This document shows positions 17,796 through 25,260 of a stretch of DNA of 43,125 bases, in pieces (the first letter of the stretch is position 1; each line of letters begins with the position of its first letter). A program made the position numbers and the translations under genes. The stretch comes from Bryobacterales bacterium (GTDB lineage: Bacteria > Acidobacteriota > Terriglobia > Bryobacterales > UBA6623), in contig JAJDZN010000093.1 in NCBI GenBank assembly GCA_022824585.1, forward strand, positions 1 through 43,125. The letters are read 5' to 3'. Below the pieces are notes generated by a model. It saw only the letters and a list, made by a program, of their open reading frames with translations, did no database searches and was not told the origin of the DNA.

Positions 17796-19218
17796 ATCGT
17801 CGACCGGCTGGCGAGCCTACGTGTTGGCTGTGCTGGCCGGGCCAGCAGCGTTCGTCATGGTCCGCGCTGCGCCGCTGGCCGGTCTTGCGCCCGAGGCGCA
17901 CCTCGCCCTAGGGGTGTACGCCTGGACCGTGGCATGGTGGGCGACCACGCCGGTACCGTGGGCGGTCACCAGCTTCCTGCCGTTCGTGATCCTTCCTCTC
18001 GGCGGGGCGATGTCCTTGTCCGACGTGGCCGCCAGCTACGGGCACGTGATCCTGCCCTACTTGATAGGCGTCATGCTCTTCGGCCACGCGTTTCAAAAGC
18101 ACGGCCTGGCGCGAAGAATCGCCCTTGCCGCCCTATGCGTGCCGGGTCTGGCGCGATCCGGCTTCCGCTTGATCTGCTCGATCCTCGTCGTGTCCGCCGT
18201 GATCTCCGCGGTGGTCAGCGACCTGGCGGTCATCGTGATGATGACGCCGATCGCGCTTTCGCTCACGCGTTCCGTTGCGCCCGGCGCCACGCGCATGTCA
18301 GCGGCGGCGAGCCTAGCCGTTCTGTACGGCGCTGCGGCCGGGGGCTTGGCCACCCCGGCAGGCATCGTGTTCAATGCACTGACCCTCTCGCTGCTGGAAC
18401 AGCTGACGGGCCACAGCGTCAGCTTCGCACAGTGGATGTCGACCGGCGTAATCTTGGCGGCGGCCCACTTCCCGGTCTGCTACCTGATCCTGAAGTTCAT
18501 GCTGCCGCCCGAAGTGCACGCCATCTCCAATGCCCGCGCCCGCTTTCTCAAGGAGCGTGAGCAACTGGGACCGATGAGCCGGGGCGAAAGGAACGTCCTG
18601 TTCGTGCTGATTCTGATGCTGGCGCTTTGGATCTTGCCTACGGTCGCCGATATCGGGTTTCTCGACATTTGGTACGTGCCCCCGGTGGGCATGTTGCTGC
18701 TCTTCGCCCTGCCTGTGGCCCCGAATCGCGGCGAAATGACATTGGATTCCAGAGACTTTCGGGAAGGCGTCGGATGGAATGAGCTGTTCCTCGTGCTCGG
18801 CGGGATGGCACTGGCGGAGGTGTTGACCACTCTGGGCGCAATCGATTGGCTCGCCCACACGCTGACGGGCAAGGTGACCGCAGGAGCGTTGCCTTGGGTT
18901 GCAGGCGTGGCCACGCCGCTGTTGACGCAGTTGGCGAGCGGAGCGGCAACCTCGATCATGGTTTCCACGATTCTCTTCCCGATCGCGCAATCCCTCGGCT
19001 ACAACCCCGCGATCCTCGCCCGTATCATCGCGGGAACGGCCCAAGCGGTCGCGTTTCCTTGGTCCAGCCCGGCGTCGGCCGCCACATTCGCGTTCGGTGC
19101 CGTTGGATTCGGGACGATGTTCAGGGTCGGCCTTGTCGTGACCGTGCTCACGTCGATTCTCGTGATCGCGCTGAGCATGCTCTTGGTCCCTGCGCTGCAA
19201 GCGTTCTCGGCGGTGTGA
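17782..19218 (+). CDS. DASS/SLC13-family anion (dicarboxylate/sulfate) transporter
   Basis: The 478-residue membrane protein has about 11-12 hydrophobic helices. The N-half contains TPVPWAVTSFLPFVILPLGG and the SDLAVIVMMTPIALSL region. The C-half has ELFLVLGGMALAEVLTTLGAI and LASGAATSIMVSTILFPIA, then FPWSSPASAATFAFGAVGFG, matching the duplicated helix-hairpin organisation of the DASS family. Substrates in the family are C4/C5 dicarboxylates, citrate, sulfate or related anions; none is specified by the sequence. The ATG start at 17782 lies inside the 3-prime end of the permease gene, so both transporters are made together. Confidence 0.85.
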   Translation: MRAAESSTGWRAYVLAVLAGPAAFVMVRAAPLAGLAPEAHLALGVYAWTVAWWATTPVPWAVTSFLPFVILPLGGAMSLSDVAASYGHVILPYLIGVMLFGHAFQKHGLARRIALAALCVPGLARSGFRLICSILVVSAVISAVVSDLAVIVMMTPIALSLTRSVAPGATRMSAAASLAVLYGAAAGGLATPAGIVFNALTLSLLEQLTGHSVSFAQWMSTGVILAAAHFPVCYLILKFMLPPEVHAISNARARFLKEREQLGPMSRGERNVLFVLILMLALWILPTVADIGFLDIWYVPPVGMLLLFALPVAPNRGEMTLDSRDFREGVGWNELFLVLGGMALAEVLTTLGAIDWLAHTLTGKVTAGALPWVAGVATPLLTQLASGAATSIMVSTILFPIAQSLGYNPAILARIIAGTAQAVAFPWSSPASAATFAFGAVGFGTMFRVGLVVTVLTSILVIALSMLLVPALQAFSAV

Positions 19219-19432
19219 TGCACAGGGGCGGGGCACCGGATGCAGGCTGGCCGGAGGTGAATCTGGTGAGGCTGCGTCCCAGCACCCATGGGAGTGGATG
19301 CACTACTCGATGTATCCGAACAGCGGCCTCGCCCGGTGGCGGGATTCTCGCTCCGCCATTTCCTTCTATCGCAGAGTGCCTCGGCCGCCACGAAGCGGGA
19401 GCGGCTCGACTTGATTGGCCGGAAGGAAAATC

Positions 19433-20206
19433 GTGACACGCGAACGGTGGAACACGGGAAAGGCGGCGAGTGGTCCCGGTCAGGAACCAAATCAATTCCA
19501 CCGACAGGACGCACGGGGCTTCGGAGAATCTGCCGAAGCGGAAGCGGCAGGCGATCGCGGGGAGGCGACGAAGCCGATTACTGAACTGAATCAAGAAGAC
19601 GAGTTCGAGCGGGCCTGGACCGACCCGCGCAACACCCGAGTCGAGTTGCCTCCGGTTGACATCAACCTGGTGCTAGCCAGCTACTACCAGACGAACGAAT
19701 CGCTCACGTTCACGCGGACCATGCTGTGGGACATGGAGATCAAGAAGGCCTACCGGCCAGACCTCTATATTCCTTCTGTTGTATTGGAGGGCAGCGCCCA
19801 CTATTGGTGCAGGAGGGCGGCGGCCGACGGAGTCGAATCCTTCGTCCGATGCTCGCAGCAGCGCCTCTGGCTCGAGTCGTCAGAGCGCGGGTTAGTACTG
19901 GAGCAGGTCCTACTCAACCCCGTACGGCAAAGTGCCACATTCATTGGCGCAGCGGAACTCCTTGATCAGGACGGAAACGTGCTTCGAGCTGGCGATGGAC
20001 AGCCTCTCTTTCATGTCGAGCACTCCGTTGATGGCGACGATTCGCGACCTCTCAACTTGTGGCGGATCGTTCACCTGACGGACAGACCTGAGCAGAAACT
20101 GATCGAGCGCTTCACGCATGAACGGCAGGTGTGGCTCCGTGAGTTCGTCGAAATCTACATCCGCCGGGACTTGGGGATCGATCTGACCCGGAGGGACGTG
20201 CTCTGA
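19433..20206 (+). CDS. unrecognised 257-residue protein
   Basis: GTG at 19433 is favoured by GGAAGG 6 nt upstream; the frame is open from TTG 19415. The first about 65 residues are polar, Gly/Glu/Arg-rich and probably disordered. From about residue 75 a compact domain begins, VELPPVDINLVLASYYQTNES. Alternating beta-like strands follow (IPSVVLEGSAHYWCRR, VESFVRCSQQRLWLES, GLVLEQVLLNPVRQSATFIGAAELL), then a charged C-terminal helix (KLIERFTHERQVWLREFVEIYIRRDLG). No catalytic motif or known family was recognised and there is no signal peptide or TM segment. Position between the transporters and the extradiol dioxygenase suggests an accessory catabolic role, which is inference. Confidence 0.7.
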   Translation: MTRERWNTGKAASGPGQEPNQFHRQDARGFGESAEAEAAGDRGEATKPITELNQEDEFERAWTDPRNTRVELPPVDINLVLASYYQTNESLTFTRTMLWDMEIKKAYRPDLYIPSVVLEGSAHYWCRRAAADGVESFVRCSQQRLWLESSERGLVLEQVLLNPVRQSATFIGAAELLDQDGNVLRAGDGQPLFHVEHSVDGDDSRPLNLWRIVHLTDRPEQKLIERFTHERQVWLREFVEIYIRRDLGIDLTRRDVL

Positions 20207-20238
20207 TGCAGCGTCGCTTACACGAATCGAGTCGAGCC

Positions 20239-20290
20239 CATGCGGAAAATTCCCGCATGCAGGCTGGCCCAAGAGTTCCCCGCGAACTCT
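20239..20290 (+). terminator. tandem hairpins downstream of the 257-residue gene
   Basis: CATGCGG-N7-CCGCATG (20239-20259) and AGAGTTC-CCCGC-GAACTCT (20272-20290) are two perfect 7-bp stem-loops 12 nt apart. They begin 33 bp after the upstream stop. Neither has a U-rich tail, although the second is followed by a purine-rich stretch. They may terminate or attenuate transcription before the dioxygenase gene, or protect the upstream mRNA end. Confidence 0.4.
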
Positions 20291-20337
20291 GAAAGTTCTT
20301 GGCGAAGAAAAGGCCAGCGAGCGGCATGCCGGTGAGT

Positions 20338-20426
20338 CAACCCCACGTGGCGAATTCCGAACACGTAGAATTAATGGCCGGAGAGCCGCTGAGATGAAGG
20401 TTCAGGACATTCGCCACGTGGGGTTG
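20338..20426. repeat. 18-bp perfect inverted repeat bracketing the dioxygenase start
   Basis: CAACCCCACGTGGCGAAT (20338-20355) recurs as its exact reverse complement at 20409-20426, separated by 53 bp. The right arm lies in codons 6-11 of the VOC dioxygenase. The loop contains the GGAGAG ribosome binding site (20380-20385) and the ATG (20394). Each arm also holds the palindrome CCACGTGG. It can act as paired operator sites for a DNA-binding dimer or, in RNA, as a long stem that presents the start codon in its loop. Confidence 0.85.
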
Positions 20427-21323
20427 TTATCGTCGGCGATGGCAGCCCACAGCAGGTTCTATCTCGAGGCTTGGGGGCTCCAAGCGGCGGGAGAAGACCA
20501 GCACGCACGGTATTTCCGCGGATCGTCGGCCGAGCACCACATTCTCAGCCTGCATCCGGCCGACCGGCGCGGGCTCCACCACTTGGCTTTCAGCGTTGAC
20601 GGAAACGAGGCAGTCGACGTGGCGGCAACCGAACTCGAACGTCGCGGAACGACCATCGTGGCGCAGCCCGATGAACTGGACGAACCAGGCGGCGGATACG
20701 GGCTGCGGTTTCTGGACCCGGAAAACCGCTGCATCGAACTGTCAGCCGGCGTGGCCGAGCACTCGAACGGTTGGTCTGCCGACAGAGTCGAGCCCTGTCG
20801 ACTCTGCCACGTAGTCCTGAACACTGCGCAGATCGATCCGATCGTGGAGTTCTACACCGATGTTCTTGGGTTCTGTGTCTCGGACTGGATTGAGAACCAG
20901 ATGGTGTTCCTGCGATGCAACCGGAAACATCACGTTATCGCCTTCAATCGTGCAGATCACGCATCGGTCAACCATGTTGCGTACGTGATGGCGAACGTGG
21001 ATGGCGTGATGAGAGGTCTCGCCAACCTTCGTGCCCGCGGGCAGGAACCCGACTGGGGACCGGGACGACATGGCCCGGGCAACAACATCTTCTGCTATTT
21101 CAAGGATCCGGCCGGTTACGTGTCCGAGTTCTCCAGCGATATGGACTACATCGAAGACGAAGCAACGCACGAACCCGCGATGTGGAGACGGGTGCCGGAA
21201 CAGATCGACCGATGGGGTACAGCTGGGCCGCCCGGCCCGGACGTCCGGAGGGCAATGGCCGGCGACCCTGATCCGGGCTGGGCCGTTAGGGGAAGCCTCG
21301 CGGCGGGTCAACATCTCCGTTGA
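20394..21323 (+). CDS. two-domain extradiol ring-cleavage dioxygenase (VOC superfamily)
   Basis: The 309-residue protein has two tandem vicinal-oxygen-chelate domains (about 1-120 and 134-265), as in catechol 2,3-dioxygenase and BphC type I extradiol enzymes. The C-terminal domain retains the 2-His-1-carboxylate iron ligands: His139 (LCHVVLNT), His194 (VNHVAYVM) and Glu245 (GYVSEFSSD). Partial equivalents in the N-domain (His8, His62, Glu115) are normal. Such enzymes insert O2 across a ring next to two hydroxyls. Substrate cannot be assigned. The last about 45 residues are Pro/Gly-rich. Expression may be governed by the inverted repeat bracketing its start; GGAGAG precedes the ATG. Confidence 0.88.
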   Translation: MKVQDIRHVGLLSSAMAAHSRFYLEAWGLQAAGEDQHARYFRGSSAEHHILSLHPADRRGLHHLAFSVDGNEAVDVAATELERRGTTIVAQPDELDEPGGGYGLRFLDPENRCIELSAGVAEHSNGWSADRVEPCRLCHVVLNTAQIDPIVEFYTDVLGFCVSDWIENQMVFLRCNRKHHVIAFNRADHASVNHVAYVMANVDGVMRGLANLRARGQEPDWGPGRHGPGNNIFCYFKDPAGYVSEFSSDMDYIEDEATHEPAMWRRVPEQIDRWGTAGPPGPDVRRAMAGDPDPGWAVRGSLAAGQHLR

Positions 21324-21457
21324 CCGCTGATCGGCTCCTAGGACATTCCTGCCAGATATTGGACCTCCGCGCCGGTTGCACGAGAAAGACGTCATCCATT
21401 CCTAGGCCACTCGCCCAGCTAGAATATTCACTGTCCACGCAGGATTGAAGGTGAACG

Positions 21458-21934
21458 ATGGCGCGATTCACAATCCGCGTAAACCGGAATGAGCTCTCCA
21501 CCGAGTCCCCGCCGGAGCGACCCCTGCTGGACGTGCTGCGTGAGGACTTCGGTCTCACCGGCACGAAGTATGGTTGCGGCGAGGGCCAGTGCAGAGCCTG
21601 CACGGTCTTGATCGACGATCAACCCAGCGCTTCTTGTCTCACGCCCATCTCCAGCGTGGACGGCATGAGCGTGACGACGATCGAGGGCCTTGCCTCAGGC
21701 GATCAGCTCACAACACTGCAGCAGGCCTTTGTCGAGGCGGACGGTGCGCAGTGCGGGTATTGCACCGCCGGAATGATCGTTGAAGCCACGGCGCTGCTCA
21801 AGCGGAATCCGCAGCCCAGCAGAGCGGAAATTGTCGACGCGATGAACCCGCACCTGTGCCGCTGTTGCGGCTATCGCAACATCTTGGCGTCGGTGGAGCT
21901 CGCTGCCCGGCGCTCGGAGGCGAGCGATGCCTGA
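21458..21934 (+). CDS. (2Fe-2S) small subunit of a molybdenum hydroxylase (IorA/CoxS-like)
   Basis: The 158-residue protein carries the two cluster-binding modules of the xanthine oxidase family. The plant-ferredoxin-type site is Cys40, Cys45, Cys48 and Cys60 (GCGEGQCRACTVL). The alpha-helical site is Cys99, Cys102, Cys134 and Cys136 (CGYCTAGM and CRCCGY). It passes electrons from the molybdenum site to the acceptor. Lack of a signal peptide is usual: the small subunit of such enzymes is exported with the Tat-bearing partner. The end overlaps the large-subunit gene by 8 bp. The order small-large with no FAD (CoxM) gene fits isoquinoline 1-oxidoreductase-type enzymes. Confidence 0.92.
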   Translation: MARFTIRVNRNELSTESPPERPLLDVLREDFGLTGTKYGCGEGQCRACTVLIDDQPSASCLTPISSVDGMSVTTIEGLASGDQLTTLQQAFVEADGAQCGYCTAGMIVEATALLKRNPQPSRAEIVDAMNPHLCRCCGYRNILASVELAARRSEASDA

Positions 21935-24056
21935 ACGATTCCGCGAAGACCTGTGCGAGCCCGATCGCAAGGAGCTCGCCGAGGGTCCCGCCTACCGCTT
22001 CGAACTGGATCGCCGGGAATGGATCTCCTCGATCGGCGCCGGCCTGCTGGTCACGGCTGCGGGGAAGGTAGTCTTTAGCCCCGGAGGCGCCTCTGCTCAA
22101 GTCCGGTCATCGCACCGGCTGCATCTGGGCGAGGACGGATCGATCACCGTGCTGACGGGCAAGGTGGAGGTTGGCCAGGGCTCCCGAACCGAGATCCTCC
22201 AGGCGGCGGCCGAAGAGCTCCGCGTTTCCCCCGACGCGTTGCAGGTGGTGCTGGCGGACACGGCCGAAACACCGAACGACGGCTCGACCGCGGGCAGTCG
22301 GACGACGCCATCGACGGTACCGGTGGTTCGGTGGGCGAGCGCCTCCGCCCGCGAGCTGCTTGTGCGGACGGCGGCGGAAGCGTGGAATCTCGACGCTTCC
22401 GAATTGCGCGTGGAAGCCGGAGCTGTGGTCCGTGCGGGCAATCGCTTCTCCTATGCCGACTTGGCGCGCACGAAGCGGCTGGCAGCAACTGTTGACGACA
22501 ACGTCCCTAGGGGAGTTCCGCTGAGGGAGGTCGGCAACTGGACGGTGCTGGGCCAGACCCTGCCCAAGGTCGGAGCGCGCGAGATCGTCACCGGCGCTCA
22601 CCGCTATCCCTCCGACATCGTGCGTCCAAACATGCTGTACGGCGCGGTTTTGCGACCGCCGTCGTACGGAGCGCAGCTCGAAAGCGTCGATCTCGATCCC
22701 GGCCGCGACCTGGGCACGGTGGCGGTGCGCGATGGGGAATTCGTGGGCTGTGCCGCGAGGACGTCTTACGAGGCGCGGAACGCGCTAAAGGCGATCAGCG
22801 AGACCGCAAGATGGCGGACCATGGCCCATCCGTCTAGCGAGGGCCTCGGCGCCTACTTGAAGCGACATGCGCGGTCGAGTGCCGGGGGGCGTCGCGGAGC
22901 GCGACGCCGCGAGAGTGGCGACATCGACGGTGCGCTGGCAGCTGCTCAGACCCTCGCGGCTTCGTACGAGATGCCCTATGTCCAACACGCGCCGTTGGAG
23001 CCGCGTGCGGCAGTCGCCGAGTGGGATGAAGACCGCCTCACTGTCTGGACCGGTACGCAACGGCCGTTCGGTGTTCGCGAGCAGCTGGCCGAGGCGTTCC
23101 GCCTCAGTGCCGACCAAGCGCGCGTGGTCGTTCCCGACACAGGCGGAGGATTCGGAGGCAAGCACACGGGCGAAGTCGCCATCGAGGCTGCGCGACTGGC
23201 CAGGGCGGCCGGCAAGCCGGTTTCGCTCCGCTGGACTCGCGCCGAAGAGTTCGCTTGGGCCTACTTTCGGCCCGCCGCGGCGTTCGAGGCTCGGGCGGGC
23301 CTCAGTGGCGAGAAGATCGTCGCCTGGGACTTCACTGCTTACAACCCAGGTACGGCGGCAATCGAGACGCCCTACGCCGTGCCGAATGTTCGCACGCAGT
23401 ACTTCCCGTGCGATTCGCCCTTGCGCGAGGGTTCCTACAGGGGCATTGGGGCGACCGGGAACAACTTCGCCCGCGAGGTCTTCATGGACGAACTTGCCGG
23501 CACCGCCGGCTTGGACCCGCTCGAGTTTCGGCTGGCGAACCTCGACGACGAGCGGCTGGCAGCCGTCCTCCGGGCGGCAGCGGACCGGTTCGCTTGGGCG
23601 AAGAGCAAGTCGCTGGGACGGAATCGCGGATCGGGGATCGCCGCCGGCTTCGAGAAGGGCTCGTACATCGCTATCTGTGCACAGGTTCGAGTCGAGGAAG
23701 GAAGCGTCGAGGTAGAGCGATTGGTCTCGGCGTTCGATTGCGGGGCGATCCTGAATCCCGGCAACTTGCGGGCCCAGATCGAAGGTTGCGTCATCCAGGG
23801 TCTGTGCGCAGCGCTGAGCGAAGAGATTCGCTTTGCCGGCGGAAAGCTGCTCAACGGCTCGTTCGCACAATACCCCCTGCCGCGCTTGCGAGACACGCCG
23901 CCGATGGAGACAGTCCTGCTGAATCGGCCGGACGTCCAGCCTGCGGGGGCGGGCGAAACTCCGATCATCGCCGTGGCGCCGGCACTGGCCAACGCGGTCT
24001 TCGCCGCGACCGGGCAGAGAATGCGCTCGCTCCCTCTTCGAGCGCAAGAGGCCTGA
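21927..24056 (+). CDS. molybdopterin large subunit, isoquinoline 1-oxidoreductase beta-like, Tat-exported
   Basis: The 709-residue protein has a twin-arginine signal after a 28-residue polar lead: DRREWISSIGAGLLVTAAG, Arg29-Arg30. It then shows the IorB hallmarks TGKVEVGQGSRTEILQAAAEEL, VVPDTGGGFGGKHTGEVA and the Moco-site GAGETPIIAVAPALANA with the likely catalytic Glu near the C-terminus. These enzymes hydroxylate a carbon next to a ring nitrogen, or oxidise aldehydes, using water. It is slightly shorter than typical IorB (about 750-780). A basic insert, HARSSAGGRRGARRRESGD (about 313-331), is unusual. Electrons must reach a cytochrome or quinone, but no dedicated acceptor gene is adjacent; the octaheme cytochrome is about 18 kb away. 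Confidence 0.9.
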   Translation: MPERFREDLCEPDRKELAEGPAYRFELDRREWISSIGAGLLVTAAGKVVFSPGGASAQVRSSHRLHLGEDGSITVLTGKVEVGQGSRTEILQAAAEELRVSPDALQVVLADTAETPNDGSTAGSRTTPSTVPVVRWASASARELLVRTAAEAWNLDASELRVEAGAVVRAGNRFSYADLARTKRLAATVDDNVPRGVPLREVGNWTVLGQTLPKVGAREIVTGAHRYPSDIVRPNMLYGAVLRPPSYGAQLESVDLDPGRDLGTVAVRDGEFVGCAARTSYEARNALKAISETARWRTMAHPSSEGLGAYLKRHARSSAGGRRGARRRESGDIDGALAAAQTLAASYEMPYVQHAPLEPRAAVAEWDEDRLTVWTGTQRPFGVREQLAEAFRLSADQARVVVPDTGGGFGGKHTGEVAIEAARLARAAGKPVSLRWTRAEEFAWAYFRPAAAFEARAGLSGEKIVAWDFTAYNPGTAAIETPYAVPNVRTQYFPCDSPLREGSYRGIGATGNNFAREVFMDELAGTAGLDPLEFRLANLDDERLAAVLRAAADRFAWAKSKSLGRNRGSGIAAGFEKGSYIAICAQVRVEEGSVEVERLVSAFDCGAILNPGNLRAQIEGCVIQGLCAALSEEIRFAGGKLLNGSFAQYPLPRLRDTPPMETVLLNRPDVQPAGAGETPIIAVAPALANAVFAATGQRMRSLPLRAQEA

Positions 24057-24128
24057 CACGCGTGCGATCGGCCGGATCCACGCACCCGCAGCCGAAGTTG
24101 GAGTCTGCGCCGAATTGAGCTGCCGGGA

Positions 24129-25172
24129 CTATCCCGTCCTGGCCAGGCGCGATGACAGCTCGGCGAGCTTCGCGAGCTTTTCGGCCGCCGCGCCCGAGTC
24201 GATCGCCTCCTGGGCAAGCGCGGCAGCAGCGCTCCAGCCGGTTGCGGCTTCCGACATGTGAATCGCGGCCGCGGCGTTGACGACCACGATGTCGCGCGCC
24301 GGCCCGCGCTCGCCTGCCAGCACGGACCGGATGATCGAGGCGTTGCGGGCGATATCTCCGCCGGAGAGCGACGCCGCGCTGGCTCGCGCCACGCCAAACT
24401 CGTCAGGCTCGAGAGATCCCTGCCTCGAGACCTTGCCGCGGACTACCTCGCTGAAGCGGGTCGGACCGGTGGTCGTGATTTCATCCATTCCGTCACTGCC
24501 GTGTACCACCAGTGCGCGGCGAGCGCCCAGGCGGGCCAGCGCGGCGGCCGCGAGCGGCACGATCTGGTCGTCGTACACGCCCATGACCTGTACCGCGGCT
24601 CCGGCAGGGTTGGTCAGCGGGCCGAGCATGTTGAACACGGTGCGCATGCCCAACTCGCGCCGCACCGGTCCGGCGTGGCGCATGGCCGGGTGCATCGCTT
24701 GCGCGAATAGGAAGCCGATACCCACCTCGTCGATGCAGCGGGCCGCCTGATCCGCGTTGAGCTTGACGTTGACACCGAGCGCTTCCAGCACGTCTGCCGA
24801 ACCGCACTTGCTGGAAACCGCGCGGTTGCCGTGCTTGGCTATCGACACGCCCGCTCCGGCCGCCACTAGCGCGGCCGCCGTGGAGACATTGAAGGTCGAT
24901 CCGCCGTCTCCCCCCGTGCCGCAGGTGTCGACGAGTTGCTCGCGCGGCGTGCGCACGGTGCGGACGCCAGTGGCGCTCGCCCTCATGGCGCGCGCAAAGC
25001 CCGTGACCTCGTCGGCGGTCTCCCCCTTCATGCGCAGGGCGACAAGCAGGGCAGCGATCAGCGGCGCCGACGACCGGCCATCGAGGATTTCCTGCAAGGC
25101 GGCGGCGGACTGCCGCTCGGACAGGTCTTGGCGCGCAGCGGCTAGATGCAACGCTTCTTGGACTGCTGGCAT
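24129..25172 (-). CDS. trpD: anthranilate phosphoribosyltransferase
   Basis: The 347-residue enzyme attaches phosphoribose from PRPP to anthranilate in tryptophan synthesis. It has the PRPP-binding GTGGDGGSTFNVST loop, KHGNRAVSSKCGSADVLEALG and the LGPLTNPAGA segment, all diagnostic. Length is normal. It stands alone, without trpC, trpG or trpE neighbours, and is divergent from sucC with 88 bp between starts. The stop lies in the loop of a tiny CGGGA-CTA-TCCCG dyad (24124-24136). Confidence 0.96.
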   Translation of the reverse strand: MPAVQEALHLAAARQDLSERQSAAALQEILDGRSSAPLIAALLVALRMKGETADEVTGFARAMRASATGVRTVRTPREQLVDTCGTGGDGGSTFNVSTAAALVAAGAGVSIAKHGNRAVSSKCGSADVLEALGVNVKLNADQAARCIDEVGIGFLFAQAMHPAMRHAGPVRRELGMRTVFNMLGPLTNPAGAAVQVMGVYDDQIVPLAAAALARLGARRALVVHGSDGMDEITTTGPTRFSEVVRGKVSRQGSLEPDEFGVARASAASLSGGDIARNASIIRSVLAGERGPARDIVVVNAAAAIHMSEAATGWSAAAALAQEAIDSGAAAEKLAKLAELSSRLARTG

Positions 25173-25176
25173 GGAA

Positions 25177-25206
25177 TTGCGCTACGTCCGCCATCCCGGA
25201 TATATT
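25177..25206 (+). promoter_or_regulatory. candidate sucCD-ndk promoter
   Basis: A TATATT -10 box (25201-25206) lies 18 bp after TTGCGC (25177-25182), a weak -35. It is in the 88-bp gap between the divergent trpD and sucC starts and would give a leader of about 48 nt. Only the -10 is convincing. Confidence 0.35.
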
Positions 25207-25260
25207 GGAGGTTCGGGCGGCCTGAGCGATTTTCTGATCGTACCCCACGGCCGCGTTCCC

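Noticed and set aside
24757..25260. N-terminal extension of sucC
   Set aside because: The frame is open but is the antisense of trpD; SucC homology starts exactly at ATG 25261.
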